A stretch of DNA of 15,392 nucleotides from DATDCV01 sp036524155 (GCA_036524155.1 DATDCV010000099.1:1-15392), one strand, 5' to 3'. Positions 1 through 9,300 are shown, counted from the first letter of the stretch. The notes: generated from the letters alone by a model not told the origin. Program-made: numbers and translations.

Positions 1-2036
1 AGGAAACCAACCAGAAACTGCTGGAGCTGGATCAGATCAAGAGCCGTTTTTTTGCGAACATCAGTCACGAGCTGCGGACCCCGCTGACGTTGCTCCTTGC
101 GCCCCTGGAGACGCTTTTGCAGCGGTTCCAGCTTGACCCGGAAACCAGAGAGCTCCTGTCGACGATGCACTCCAACGGGATGCGGCTGCTGAAGCTGATT
201 AACGACCTGCTGGCTCTGGTGCGACTCGAATCCGGGCGGATGGAGGTCAAACACGAACCGCTGGAGTTCGACGAGTTCATCCGAGGGATTGCCAGTGCGG
301 CGCGCCAGGTGGTGGACGACAAACGGCTGCGGTTGGGAACGAAAGTTGATCCCGCGCTGGGGACAGTGCTGGCCGATCGGGACAAACTCGAGAAAATCGT
401 TTTGAACCTGGTGTTCAACGCGTTGAAGTTCACCCCGTCGGGCGGCCGGGTGGACGTCCGCGCGGAGAAGCAGGGGGACGATCTGGTGCTGGTGGTCGCG
501 GACACGGGCATGGGGATTTCCGAGAAGAACCTGCCGTTCATTTTCGATCGCTTTTGGCAGGCGGATGGCTCGTCCAAACGGAAATACCAGGGCGTGGGAA
601 TCGGCCTGGCGCTGGTGAAGGAATTGACCGAGATCCAGGGCGGCACCGTCGGGGTGCAAAGCGAGGAGGGCAAAGGCACAACCTTTACCGTCCGGCTGCC
701 CTACGAGAAAAGCGCGTCGGCGCCGAAGGTTCCTGAGCCGCAGGAAGATCTTGCTGCTGCCGCCGCCGAGGGCCGAACCGTGACCTCGGAGGAGTGGCTG
801 TCGAATCTTTATCGTCGGGCTGAGTTGTTCCCGGCGCTGGCTCCGGTCCAGGAGTCGATAAGGCCGGTGGAAACGGCCCGCAACGGCCACAAGCCGAGCA
901 TCCTGATCGCCGATGACGAGCCGGACATGCTGCGCTTTCTGCGCTCACAACTGAGCGGGGATTACCACGTTTTGGAGGCCGTGGATGGCCAGCAGGCGAT
1001 CGAAAAGGCATCCCAATTCCTGCCCGACATCATCCTGCTGGATATGATGATGCCGGAAAAGGACGGTTTGCAGGCGTGCCGCGAGATCCGCGAACACACC
1101 TCGACGCAGAGCATTCCCATCGTCCTGCTGACCGCGCGCGCGGACGAAGAGACCAAATTGGCGGCGCTTTCGGCCGGCGCCAGCGACTTCCTGGCCAAGC
1201 CCTTCTCGACCACCGAACTTCATATCCGGATTAAGAACCTGGTGGAATCCCACCATTACCAGCGCAAGCTCTCCAAACAGAACACGGTGCTGGAATCGAC
1301 CATCGAACAACTAAAAGAGACTGAAACGCAGCTGGTGCAGTCCGAGAAGCTCGCGTCGCTGGGGCGCATGAGCGCCGGGATCATCCACGAGATCAACAAC
1401 CCGCTGAACTTTGCGGCGACGGGCCTCTTTACGCTGAAGAACAAGGGCAAGTATGTGGCGGCGGAGCAACAGGAGGAGTATCAGGAAATTCTAAGGGACG
1501 TGGAAGAGGGCATTACGCGCGTCAAGAACATCGTGTCGGATTTGCGGATGTTCACACACCCGGAAACCGAGAGCCGCGACCAGGTCGAGGTGACCGAAGT
1601 GGTAGCGGCCTCGCTGCGTTTTCTGAGCAACGAGTGGAAGAACCGGGTGCAGATCGTGCAGTCCGTGGCGGCGAACCAGACGATCTGGGGCAACAAAAAC
1701 AAACTGATTCACGTGCTGGTCAACCTGCTGCAGAACTCGCTTGATGCGCTAAAAGCGAAGCAGTTCGTGGAGGTGAAACCGACGATCTGGATTGAAGGCC
1801 ACATCCAGCCCGGCAAGAACGTGCTGGTGGTGCGCGACAACGGCACAGGCATCGATGCCGAGCACCTGGACAAGATTTTCGACCCGTTCTACACCACCAA
1901 GGAAATTGGGGACGGGATGGGCCTGGGCCTGGCGATCTGCTACCGGATCGTGCAGGACTGCGGCGGCCGGATTTCGGTGCGGACCGAGCAGGGAAAATTC
2001 TGCGAGTTTACGCTGGAGTTTCCGGAAAAAGGATGA
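1..2036 (+). CDS. Hybrid sensor histidine kinase, kinase-receiver-kinase (5' partial)
   Basis: Cytoplasmic signalling part of a two-component/phosphorelay protein; the sensor end is outside the window. The frame is already open at base 3, before the first possible internal start, and ends at TGA 2034-2036, giving 677 visible residues. Order: HisKA with H-box SHELRTP (His at visible residue 22); HATPase_c with N-box Asn139, the DTGMG box at Asp167 and a GVGIGLAL glycine box near 197-204; a linker; a receiver at about 298-415 with acidic pair Asp304/305, phospho-acceptor Asp347 in LLDMMMP, then LLTAR and the lysine of AKPF; a coiled coil at about 420-455; a second HisKA with GIIHEINNPL (His462); a second HATPase_c with N-box Asn578, Asp612 in RDNGTG and GDGMGLGLAI. 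Every catalytic residue I looked for is present in both kinases and the receiver. By family knowledge it autophosphorylates and passes phosphate His-Asp. The signal and output are unknown. The next gene follows after 30 nt. Confidence 0.95.
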   Translation, partial: ETNQKLLELDQIKSRFFANISHELRTPLTLLLAPLETLLQRFQLDPETRELLSTMHSNGMRLLKLINDLLALVRLESGRMEVKHEPLEFDEFIRGIASAARQVVDDKRLRLGTKVDPALGTVLADRDKLEKIVLNLVFNALKFTPSGGRVDVRAEKQGDDLVLVVADTGMGISEKNLPFIFDRFWQADGSSKRKYQGVGIGLALVKELTEIQGGTVGVQSEEGKGTTFTVRLPYEKSASAPKVPEPQEDLAAAAAEGRTVTSEEWLSNLYRRAELFPALAPVQESIRPVETARNGHKPSILIADDEPDMLRFLRSQLSGDYHVLEAVDGQQAIEKASQFLPDIILLDMMMPEKDGLQACREIREHTSTQSIPIVLLTARADEETKLAALSAGASDFLAKPFSTTELHIRIKNLVESHHYQRKLSKQNTVLESTIEQLKETETQLVQSEKLASLGRMSAGIIHEINNPLNFAATGLFTLKNKGKYVAAEQQEEYQEILRDVEEGITRVKNIVSDLRMFTHPETESRDQVEVTEVVAASLRFLSNEWKNRVQIVQSVAANQTIWGNKNKLIHVLVNLLQNSLDALKAKQFVEVKPTIWIEGHIQPGKNVLVVRDNGTGIDAEHLDKIFDPFYTTKEIGDGMGLGLAICYRIVQDCGGRISVRTEQGKFCEFTLEFPEKG

Positions 2037-2066
2037 CATTAGATTAGACAACAGGTCCTGCTGCCT

Positions 2067-3329
2067 ATGGACAATCTTTACGACTACAGGAAATTTGCGG
2101 TTCTCTACGTCGACGACGAGGAGAAGTCGTTGAAGAATTTCTCGCGGGCGTTCGAGGATCAGTTCCGCATTTTGACGGCAACGAACGCGCTGGAGGGGTT
2201 GAAGCTGCTGACGGAGCACAAGGACCAGATTGGACTGCTGATGACGGACCAGCGGATGCCGGGCGAGAAGGGGGTGTGGCTGCTCGAGCGGGCCCGGCAA
2301 TTGCAGCCGCGCATCATTCGCATTCTGGCGACGGCCTATTCGGACATGGACGCCGCCATTGCGGCAGTCAATACAGGCGCGATCTACCGGTACGTTACCA
2401 AACCCTGGGACCCGCCCCAACTCGAGAACACCCTGAAACGCGGTCTCGAGTTTTTCATCGTGCAGCGCGAGCGCGACCAGTTGTTGCGGGAGAAGCTGTC
2501 CGTCTTGCACAACATGATGATCGCCGACCGGATCGTTAGCCTGGGCTTGCTGGCGGCGGGATTGAGCCACCACATCCGGAACGCTCTCGTCGCCGTGAAA
2601 ACCTTCCTCGACCTGGCCCCGTTGAAGATGGAAGAGGAGAAGATCGACCTCAACGGCCTGCGCAATCCCGATTTCTGGAAGGAATATTACCAGAACGTCC
2701 AGAGCCAAATCGAAAAGATCAACAACATGCTCAAGGACCTCTGGACGGCCTCCGAAACGCCATCCTTCGAGTTTAAGGACCAGGTGCGGCTGCATAGCGT
2801 CGTCGAGGAAACGGCCGGACGGCTCCGCAACGACTTTGCGTCGAAGAATATCACAGTCGAAAACCAGGTGCCGGATTCCCTGCCATTGCTGAGTGTGGAC
2901 AAGCCGAAGTTCTACCGCTTGTTCGAGCTGCTGTTGAAGGACGAACTGGCCAGCTTGCCCGCGGGCAGCCGTGTCACCCTCTCGGCGGCTATGCTGCCCG
3001 GCAACGCCAAGAGCCAGGTCGAGATCATCCTGCGCGACAACGGACCCGGGCTCCCCAAAGAGGCCTTGCGGGTTGTGTTCGACCCGTTTGTCGTTCGCAG
3101 TGACAGCCCGATCGAATACGGCATCCACCTCATGGCGTGCTTCTTTATTGTCCACCACCACGGCGGCCGTATCGATGCCCGCAGTGAACCAGGCCAGGGG
3201 ACCACGTTCCGAATCCGGATCCCGATCAATCCCAGCCTCGCCCCCGCCGCCAGCGCGAGCGACACCGAGTTCCTCCAGAAAGTGATGTTAAGCGACGCCC
3301 TCTGGGAAAAACTCGCGACGTCCAGTTAG
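2067..3329 (+). CDS. Receiver-histidine kinase protein with degenerate kinase core
   Basis: A 420-residue cytoplasmic protein. An N-terminal receiver (about 6-125) has VDDEE and phospho-acceptor Asp61 in MTDQRMPG; its GAIYRYVTKPWD ending is typical of HupR/RpfG-type receivers. A helical linker (about 130-160) leads to an H-box LSHHIRNAL (His168/His169) and a HATPase_c-like domain (about 270-395). The DNGPG motif is intact (Asp324), but the acidic residue normally after the H-box His is His169, the usual proline is Ala, the N-box position is Asp292 in LLKDELASL, and the second glycine box reads YGIHLMAC. It may therefore be a weak or inactive kinase acting as an adaptor, or a divergent family. 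ATG 2067 is chosen because in-frame stops lie just upstream (2034, 2040) and the receiver starts nearby; the ribosome site is weak (ACAGG about 13 nt upstream). The architecture repeats the receiver-kinase half of the upstream protein, with which it probably forms an operon. Confidence 0.9.
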   Translation: MDNLYDYRKFAVLYVDDEEKSLKNFSRAFEDQFRILTATNALEGLKLLTEHKDQIGLLMTDQRMPGEKGVWLLERARQLQPRIIRILATAYSDMDAAIAAVNTGAIYRYVTKPWDPPQLENTLKRGLEFFIVQRERDQLLREKLSVLHNMMIADRIVSLGLLAAGLSHHIRNALVAVKTFLDLAPLKMEEEKIDLNGLRNPDFWKEYYQNVQSQIEKINNMLKDLWTASETPSFEFKDQVRLHSVVEETAGRLRNDFASKNITVENQVPDSLPLLSVDKPKFYRLFELLLKDELASLPAGSRVTLSAAMLPGNAKSQVEIILRDNGPGLPKEALRVVFDPFVVRSDSPIEYGIHLMACFFIVHHHGGRIDARSEPGQGTTFRIRIPINPSLAPAASASDTEFLQKVMLSDALWEKLATSS

Positions 3330-3777
3330 ATCTCTAGTCGACGGCTGAACCCTACAAACCCGGAGCCGCTTGTAGAAGGCACATCATTGTGCAAGTCACA
3401 CCTCCCGTTCCACGTCACCCTACGGATTCAATTTCCTGCCGCGCAAAACCCCTTCGTCGGTGAGCGTCGCCAGGGCTGGCGGTGCCATTCGCAGCGTTGT
3501 CTTTCCGACTCCACGTGGTTCGGCCAGGAAGATTCGCTTAGACTGAGGTGCCCCGCGTGTTCTTACGGATTTTCACCGACTGGGCGTATTCTAAGGCCAG
3601 GTTCGTGGTTCAGGCTACGGCACACTCGCACTTTGATGGCGCAAGGACCGCGAGGACAACTGCACTTCGTCGCGCCGATGGAGCTTCGTCGCGTGGAGGA
3701 ATTGGACCAGTGTACAGGGACCACCCCGTACAAGTGAGATTTGCGCAAGAGGTCCTCCAACCTGTGCCGTTTGAGAG
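3330..3777. other. Non-coding gap between convergent gene sets
   Basis: No convincing gene was found in these 448 bases. Short open frames exist on both strands, but their translations are rich in Arg, Ser, Pro and Cys, have no recognisable motif, and overlap one another. The gap separates the 3' ends of the plus-strand kinase genes and the minus-strand secreted-protein genes, so it would be expected to hold terminators. The only clear structure is the hairpin at 3711-3732. A 10-base direct repeat, CTTCGTCGCG, occurs at 3665-3674 and 3684-3693. No transposase remnant, target-site duplication or attachment site was recognised. Confidence 0.6.
3711..3732. terminator. Hairpin downstream of the 606-aa gene; possible terminator
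   Basis: Arms TGTAC (3711-3715) and GTACA (3728-3732), then an A/C mismatch, then GGG (3717-3719) paired with CCC (3724-3726) around an ACCA loop. It lies 45 nt past the stop codon of the minus-strand gene ending at 3778. There is no run of T on either side in either direction, so it is not a standard intrinsic terminator; it may be a degenerate bidirectional terminator or a chance palindrome. Confidence 0.25.
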
Positions 3778-5598
3778 TTACCTCGTCACACCCAATCGGT
3801 AATAAATGGAAGCAAGATTTGTCGCCGCGACGTCCGTGAATGAATTGGTGGGAGGAGTAGCAACTATGGCGTTGCTTAGAACTACCGGGCTGCTGAAATT
3901 CACCTGACCGGATCCCATTACTGTGTATAACCTGTTTATGACACTCGGCCAATATAGCGTAACGGCGCCGTTTGAAGAACGTTCAACACGGGTGATTCGA
4001 AACGCTGACCCGGCGTCAAAGGGGTCCGTTCCAGCAATGTATTCCTGCCAGTCTGCCAAGCCATCACCGTCAGAATCACTCGGAAACAAGAGCTTTAAGT
4101 CACTGACGGTAATGCAACCATTCCCGTCGATATCCATAAACAGATTATATCGGCTGTCCCCCTTACAGGAGCCTTCAGAGTTGATCGCCATGGCAAAATC
4201 CTTCGCGTCGTGTACTCCATCGAAATTCACATCGCCTACGGCAAACGGGACAGTAAACATATCAGGCTCAAGATCTTTTGCCGCTGAATTCGGATCGCAA
4301 TCATGCGCAAGCGCAGTCACCAAACACTGTGGAAACTGGCTTTGAGGCGTAACACCGTCGCACCATATCCTTGTGCTCAGAAGAGTGCCCGCTAATCGAG
4401 CGTCGTCCACGCAACTGGTCGGTGGGCTGGCGGCGTACGTAAAGCGATCAAGCGAGACAGAGAGCTTCATATCGCACGGAGTAAAGACAAACGTGTACTG
4501 CCGGAAAATATCGTCGCCGCAATCGTTTACCCCGTAGTCTTGGTTGACCATCCGCACGGATCGGAAGCACTTTGGAACACCGCCCACATCCTTGGCTGTC
4601 CAAGCTATCAGGTTGCGGCCACAGTGCCAATGGCAAAGACCGATGACATATCCGTCGATTACCCCAGTGCTGCTTCCTGGAAGGTAATAGCGCAATTCAA
4701 AGTGGTCATTCACAGACCACAAAATAAGATGCTCCCCAGAGATTGCCGTTATGTCTTTTTCGACTTTGACAGCGCCCTGTGAAAGATGGATTTCCTCTGC
4801 AATCGTCATTACTGACACATCCTGATTGTCGCAGCAATTGATGGTTAGGCTGAAGGGCTTGGTCGAGGACATTCCATTGTTTCCCGTCACCTGAATGGTA
4901 AAGGTGGCAATAGTCGCGGCGCCTGGCGTTCCACTAATCACACCATCGTTACTCAGGCCCAAGCCCGAGGGCAGGTTGCCGGAGGCGATGGACCACGTGT
5001 AAGGAGTCGCGCCGCCAGTAGCCGATAGCGCTTCAGTGTACGGCGTGCCGACTGTTCCAGCCGGCAACGGGCTGCTCGTCGTGATTGTTGGCGCAGCCTG
5101 AGGCGTGTTCGATATGAACACCTCGGTTCCGCCACCGTTAACGGTCCCCGTTATGCCCAGACCGCTGAAGGCCACGTCCACGGTTGAAGTTGCGTCGATA
5201 CGGCGGTTATCTGGCGAAATTGTGCCCACGGCCACCATGGAGTTCCTGCTGAAAGTCAGGCCAGGAACCGGGAGCATGGCGATGCCGGTAAACGTTACGG
5301 TATTCCCCGAAATCGTGCCCACCCGGCAGACATGTTCGGTGGCACCGGTATTGGGGTTGTAGACATCCTGACAATAGGTCGCGGTGCAGCCGGTCTGAGT
5401 AAGAACGATCTGCCCTGTGCCCGTTTGGGTCGAAGGAGGTTGAGCACTGCCATTAATGGTCGTTACGGTGGTGGAGTTTTCGGTCACCGTCCACGGTCCC
5501 GCAAGATCAGGACAAGCTGCAGTCGCATACAAAGCGCCTGCGAGTAACAACATCAAACAGGAAATCAAGAACATGGCTTGGCGAGCATTAAGTTGCAT
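3778..5598 (-). CDS. Secreted protein with He_PIG Ig domain and dockerin-like Ca-binding pair
   Basis: A 606-residue exported protein of unknown function. A signal peptide (1-28) has a strong hydrophobic core and ends in an ATA-A type site. Next is a small beta-rich domain (about 29-165), then a He_PIG-type Ig domain (about 169-254; P..Y...L.ATGG..PY.WSI...LP.GL.L...G.ISGTP). A middle region (about 255-450) has about a dozen Cys (CHWHC and others), suggesting disulfides, and was not recognised. A dockerin-like pair follows: loop DVNFDGVHDAKD from Asp456, then DIDGNGCITVSD, then a SDSDGDGLADWQEY loop from residue 507. The C-terminus is a beta domain ending YYRLGV, like those in the neighbouring giant. 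No catalytic domain was seen. ATG 5598 is supported by the signal peptide, although no Shine-Dalgarno sequence precedes it (CCAACTCGCACCT). It lies 123 nt downstream of the giant on the same strand. Sampled lines are only 43-57% GC, below those sampled in the flanking genes. Confidence 0.88.
   Translation of the reverse strand: MQLNARQAMFLISCLMLLLAGALYATAACPDLAGPWTVTENSTTVTTINGSAQPPSTQTGTGQIVLTQTGCTATYCQDVYNPNTGATEHVCRVGTISGNTVTFTGIAMLPVPGLTFSRNSMVAVGTISPDNRRIDATSTVDVAFSGLGITGTVNGGGTEVFISNTPQAAPTITTSSPLPAGTVGTPYTEALSATGGATPYTWSIASGNLPSGLGLSNDGVISGTPGAATIATFTIQVTGNNGMSSTKPFSLTINCCDNQDVSVMTIAEEIHLSQGAVKVEKDITAISGEHLILWSVNDHFELRYYLPGSSTGVIDGYVIGLCHWHCGRNLIAWTAKDVGGVPKCFRSVRMVNQDYGVNDCGDDIFRQYTFVFTPCDMKLSVSLDRFTYAASPPTSCVDDARLAGTLLSTRIWCDGVTPQSQFPQCLVTALAHDCDPNSAAKDLEPDMFTVPFAVGDVNFDGVHDAKDFAMAINSEGSCKGDSRYNLFMDIDGNGCITVSDLKLLFPSDSDGDGLADWQEYIAGTDPFDAGSAFRITRVERSSNGAVTLYWPSVINRLYTVMGSGQVNFSSPVVLSNAIVATPPTNSFTDVAATNLASIYYRLGVTR
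4015..4236 (-). other. Dockerin-like/TSP3-like calcium-binding segment of the 606-aa protein
   Basis: Residues about 455-528 hold two EF-hand-like loops, DVNFDGVHDAKD and DIDGNGCITVSD, separated by about 25 residues, each followed by a hydrophobic helix segment (FAMAI; LKLLF). This is the layout of type I dockerins, where the loops bind calcium and the helices contact a cohesin. A third Asp-rich loop, SDSDGDGLADWQEY, resembles thrombospondin type 3 repeats. An unrelated structural EF-hand pair is the alternative. Confidence 0.6.
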
Positions 5599-5721
5599 AG
5601 GTGCGAGTTGGTTTGTGGGCGTGTAATGTGGTGTGACGGGGATCTCAAAGGTATCTGCCGGGTCTGCATTCCGAAGTCCAGACCCTGCACATGCTGCCCC
5701 GGATTCAAGCCGATGCGGTAT
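5599..5721 (-). other. Spacer between the two secreted-protein genes
   Basis: A 123-nt spacer between the stop of the giant gene and the start of the 606-aa gene, both on the minus strand. It contains the hairpin at 5660-5685 and no gene. No clear -35/-10 pair was recognised, so either read-through from the giant gene or a weak separate promoter is possible. Confidence 0.6.
5660..5685 (-). terminator. Perfect 7-bp-arm hairpin after the giant gene
   Basis: GGGTCTG (5660-5666) and CAGACCC (5679-5685) are perfect inverted arms around a 12-nt loop. In the minus-strand transcript it sits about 37 nt after the TGA of the giant gene and about 60 nt before the next ATG. No U-tract follows, so it could equally be an mRNA-processing or partial read-through element. 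Confidence 0.3.
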
Positions 5722-6339
5722 TCATGGTTGATTCAGCGCACGGTAGAAGATCGCCGGGCCGGTGTTGGGGAGTTCGATGGTTTCGGATAGATTGGTCAGG
5801 GAGACGCTGGGGCCGGGCTGCCAGGAGGGGTCGAACAAGCTGGTCTTCCACTCGAGGGCGTGACTGTAGGCGGGGTTGCCGTAGAGCGTCAGCTTCCGAT
5901 TGCCGTTGGTGTGGGGGCCGGCTTCGAGAAGCGGTTGCCGCCCGATAACCACCAATCGCCCCGGCAGCCCGGTAGCGTTGGCGACCGTGCGACCGTCGGC
6001 CGTCAGGCCGATAACATCGCGCAGTTCGAGCGCGACGAAAGCGGAGGACTGATTAGTCGAAACTGTGAAACCGAGGTCGCCCAATGCAACCGGCCCCTGC
6101 AAAGCGCCCGCGGCTCTCACGGTGAACTCGATTCGTGCTTCGCCCGCCTCCGGGCAGGCAACGGCTTGCGTGACGACCTGCGGCGAGTGGACGGTGAACG
6201 TAAAATTCGTCAACCGCTCGAATGGGTAGACCACCGTGAAGGCCAGGTTAGTCATGGCGACAGCCGACAAGAGTCGCACCGGGATGGAGTCAGTGTGGCC
6301 GACGAGGGCGGCGCCGTTGCCCAAATGGGTCTCGACACA
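5722..6339 (-). other. Cohesin-like domain plus FYRL-type C-terminal domain of the giant
   Basis: Residues about 2962-3093 follow a cohesin-like pattern: a bounded beta sandwich with SIPVRL near the start, an amphipathic strand (LAFTVVYPFERL), a middle V..A.ACPEAGEARIEF segment, a LGDLGFTV strand and a closing VANATGLPGRLVV strand, as in cohesins and related secreted modules. Residues about 3096-3166 form the short beta domain ending FYRALNQP. No PEP-CTERM, LPXTG or membrane segment follows, so the protein is not anchored by a classical C-terminal signal. Confidence 0.5.
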
Positions 6340-9300
6340 TCCAAACACCGTCACGGTGAAGGTCATCCAATTGCTGACCGCAGGTGTTCCGGAGTCGGCT
6401 GCCCAGACGGTAATCCGGTTGGTTGACGGCGCCTGGGCGCACTGCGGCGTCCAGGCAAAGACACCGTGCGGTGCCATGCTCGCCCCCACAGGCGCGGCCA
6501 GACTCAATCCATACGAGACCGGAGCTCTCATGTTCTCCACGCAATTCGTAATGGTTAACAGTTGCCCTGCGGCCACAAACTGGTCGGCGACCGGGCAGAT
6601 GCGTGGTACTGGCTGGCGGACAACGAACCTGGCTTCCCGGCTCAGAGCGCTCCCCGCGGCGTTAGAGACGACAACTGAATAAAGGCCTTCGTGGGCGGCC
6701 TGAACATCCGCGATGGTGAGCAGGCTGCCGGTTGCTCCGGCCAAAGGCGTGCCGTTGAACTGCCACTGGTAACTCAATGGCGGAGTCCCGGTGGCCGCAA
6801 CAGAGAAGGTTGCCACCGTACCAACCTGGTTGGTTCGATCAAGCGGTTGCAGGGTGATATGGGGCAGCTCCCAAATGAACAACCTTGCTTCCGCACTGAC
6901 GACGCTGCCCGCCACATTCGAGACCATTACTGCATAGGGAGCTTCGTCTGTGAGTTGGACGTTGGCGATGGTGAGCGTGGCGTCGGTCTGCCCGACGAGG
7001 TTCGTGCCGAACCGGAGCCACTGGTAAATCGGCGATGGCATTCCGTCCGCTTGCACAGTGAAACTGACAGTGGTCCCCAGGTTATTGGTTAGGCTCTGGG
7101 GCTGGCGCGTAATCACCGGCGGCGCCCAGACGGTGAGGGTGGCTGGGTCGCTGGTGAGGGCGCCGGCGAGGTTTGTGACCACCACTTCATAGGAACCATG
7201 GTCAGTTGCTTGAACGTCGGGAATCGTGAAAGTGGCATCAGTTCGTCCGGGCAAGTTGGTACCAAACCTCAGCCACTGGTACCCGATCGGGTCGGTTCCC
7301 CCGGCCTGCACCGTGAACATGGCGGTGGTGCCGATCAGGTTGGTCCGGCTCTGCGGTTGCTGGACAATGAACAGCGCGACACTGTAGCCGATGGTGAAAG
7401 AACCCGTGCTGTCAAAATCCAGGATATGGAGGAAGTTCTCAGCGTAGGGCGGGCCCCCGTTCAGCGGGTAGACCATACGATGTGTGGTCCACACATTTTG
7501 ATCCAGGAGCAGAAAACGGCCGTCGGACCGCCTGACGAAGCTCGGAGTAGAACCGCGGCCCGGGTCGGCGATGCGAAGATAAACCCAGCCGGGCGGGACG
7601 GAGGCGGTCAGGAGGACGTTGGTATGGCTCGGGCTGAGCGGCCCATCGATGGTTCCGCTGGTGATTGCGGTCACGTTTGCTTCAGAGCCGTCGCTCAGGT
7701 ACAGCCGGTCGGGCAACGGACTGATGAGGTAGTTGTCGCTGACCAAAAAATCAGGCACGAGGTCGTCCGTCGGGCGATCGGCCCGGACGACGTGCACGAG
7801 CGGGTGATTGGAGATGCCTTGGACAAGCGAGAGGTTGCCATTGCCCAAATCATCCAAGTGCGCGAACGTGGCGCTATAGTTGGTGAACCTGCCTTGAAGC
7901 GAGGCGGTCATCCACCAGAGCGCGACCGCGTTGCTGCCCGCGGTAATATCTCCCAGACTCGCTGTGAAGGAAGGAGTCGCGGCTTGCGAGCCCACCTGCG
8001 AACTGAGCAGTTGGAACTCGATCAGCAGCCCGTTCGTGTTGTCCACGATTTGAGGCTGGGCTGAAGTGACCCGGACATCCAGGGCGTTGCCCAGGCCGGC
8101 GTTCTTCATGCGCAATCCCACGGCGAAAGGTACGGCGGGTTCGACGTCGGCCGTGAAGGGGTCGTCGCTGAACACCTCCCGTTCCCAGAAGTAATCCACC
8201 ACGAGCCGGGCATCGGGATAAACCGTGAGGGGCACGTCGAACAGCGGAATAATCACGTTGGCGCCGTTCTCTCGGAAATTGATCTGGCCGCCCACCGTGT
8301 AGCGCGCCGGGCCGGAAGGGGCCGCGTTTGTCGCCGGGATGATGGTCCATCGGGCGGTACCGCTGGCCAGCGGCGCAAGCGCGCCGGTGCCGTCCACCGC
8401 GTTGAAGCCGTCCAGCACCGCCGGCCGGATACCGAACCGGTCGTTGGCGGGTTGGCCGGTGCTGTCGCGGATATCGAGGGCGACGCTCATGTCGGTGAGG
8501 GCGTCGACGCAACCGTTGGTGAGCGCCAGGAACGCCTCGAGGGCCTGGCGGGTCAGCACCGCGCTTTGCGACAGGCGAACGCCGACCGACACAGGGATGG
8601 GCGGCTCGACGACCGGCGGGAACATCGGCGGGTAGGTGATGCTCGGGTAGCGGGGCAGGGTACCGGTGGGTGAGTCTGGAAAGATCACCGGCCCGCCTCT
8701 GCCACCCAAGTCGTGACCCCAACCACCACCCAACCACAATGTCGACGGACCGACGGGCACCGAGCCGGGGCTGCCCGGGTCGCAGCAGTGCAGACAGGCG
8801 TTGAAAATGTAGATCGGCACATGGCGAAGGCTGGTGGAGTCGCCTATCGGCAACTCCCAGTCGAGCCGGGCCTCGATCGAGGGTGGACCATCAACGATAC
8901 CCGGCAGGCGACGGATGATGACGGGCACCACGCGGCTGCTCTGGCCAGGGATATCGCCGAGGTCGCCCGTCAATGGAGTGATCTCGAACCGCGGGTGGGT
9001 AGCGAAGAATAGTCGCGCCGCCTTGGCGGTGATTAGGCCTGAGTTAAAGATCGTCAGGTTAACGACATTTGTATCGTCAGGGAATTGACAAAGGTCGATT
9101 GCGCCCGGCTCGACTCTAACGACGGGAGCAGGCACCTCGGTTTCAAAACGCACGTCCAGAGTGAAAAGATAGCGGTCGGTGATCGCCTGCGTGGTGACGA
9201 TCCACTGGTAGGAGACCATCTGCCGGGCCAGAAAAGCGGTGAGGTTGAAGGTCTTATTGGCCGACACGAGCGCGATGGTGGTGAACGACCCGTGGTTGGG

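Noticed and set aside
1749..3161. A 470-codon open frame on the minus strand
   Set aside because: It is antisense to the two clear kinase genes and its translation (rich in His, Gln, Val, Arg) has no domain pattern; long antisense frames are expected in GC-rich genes.
3387..3737. Plus-strand frame of 116 codons in the convergent gap
   Set aside because: Arg/Ser/Cys-rich translation without motifs, overlapped by other equally long frames, no ribosome site; no support as a gene.
3330..3777. Possible mobile-element remnant or attachment site next to the lower-GC gene
   Set aside because: Only a 10-base direct repeat and one imperfect hairpin were seen; no transposase or integrase fragment or flanking duplication.
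5722..5800. Possible C-terminal sorting signal (PEP-CTERM, LPXTG or membrane anchor) on the giant
   Set aside because: The last residues form a beta domain ending FYRALNQP with no hydrophobic helix or basic tail.
7198..8064. Plus-strand frame of 288 codons opposite the giant gene
   Set aside because: Composition is that of an antisense shadow (charged, Arg/Gly/Val-rich); the minus strand has continuous domain structure here.
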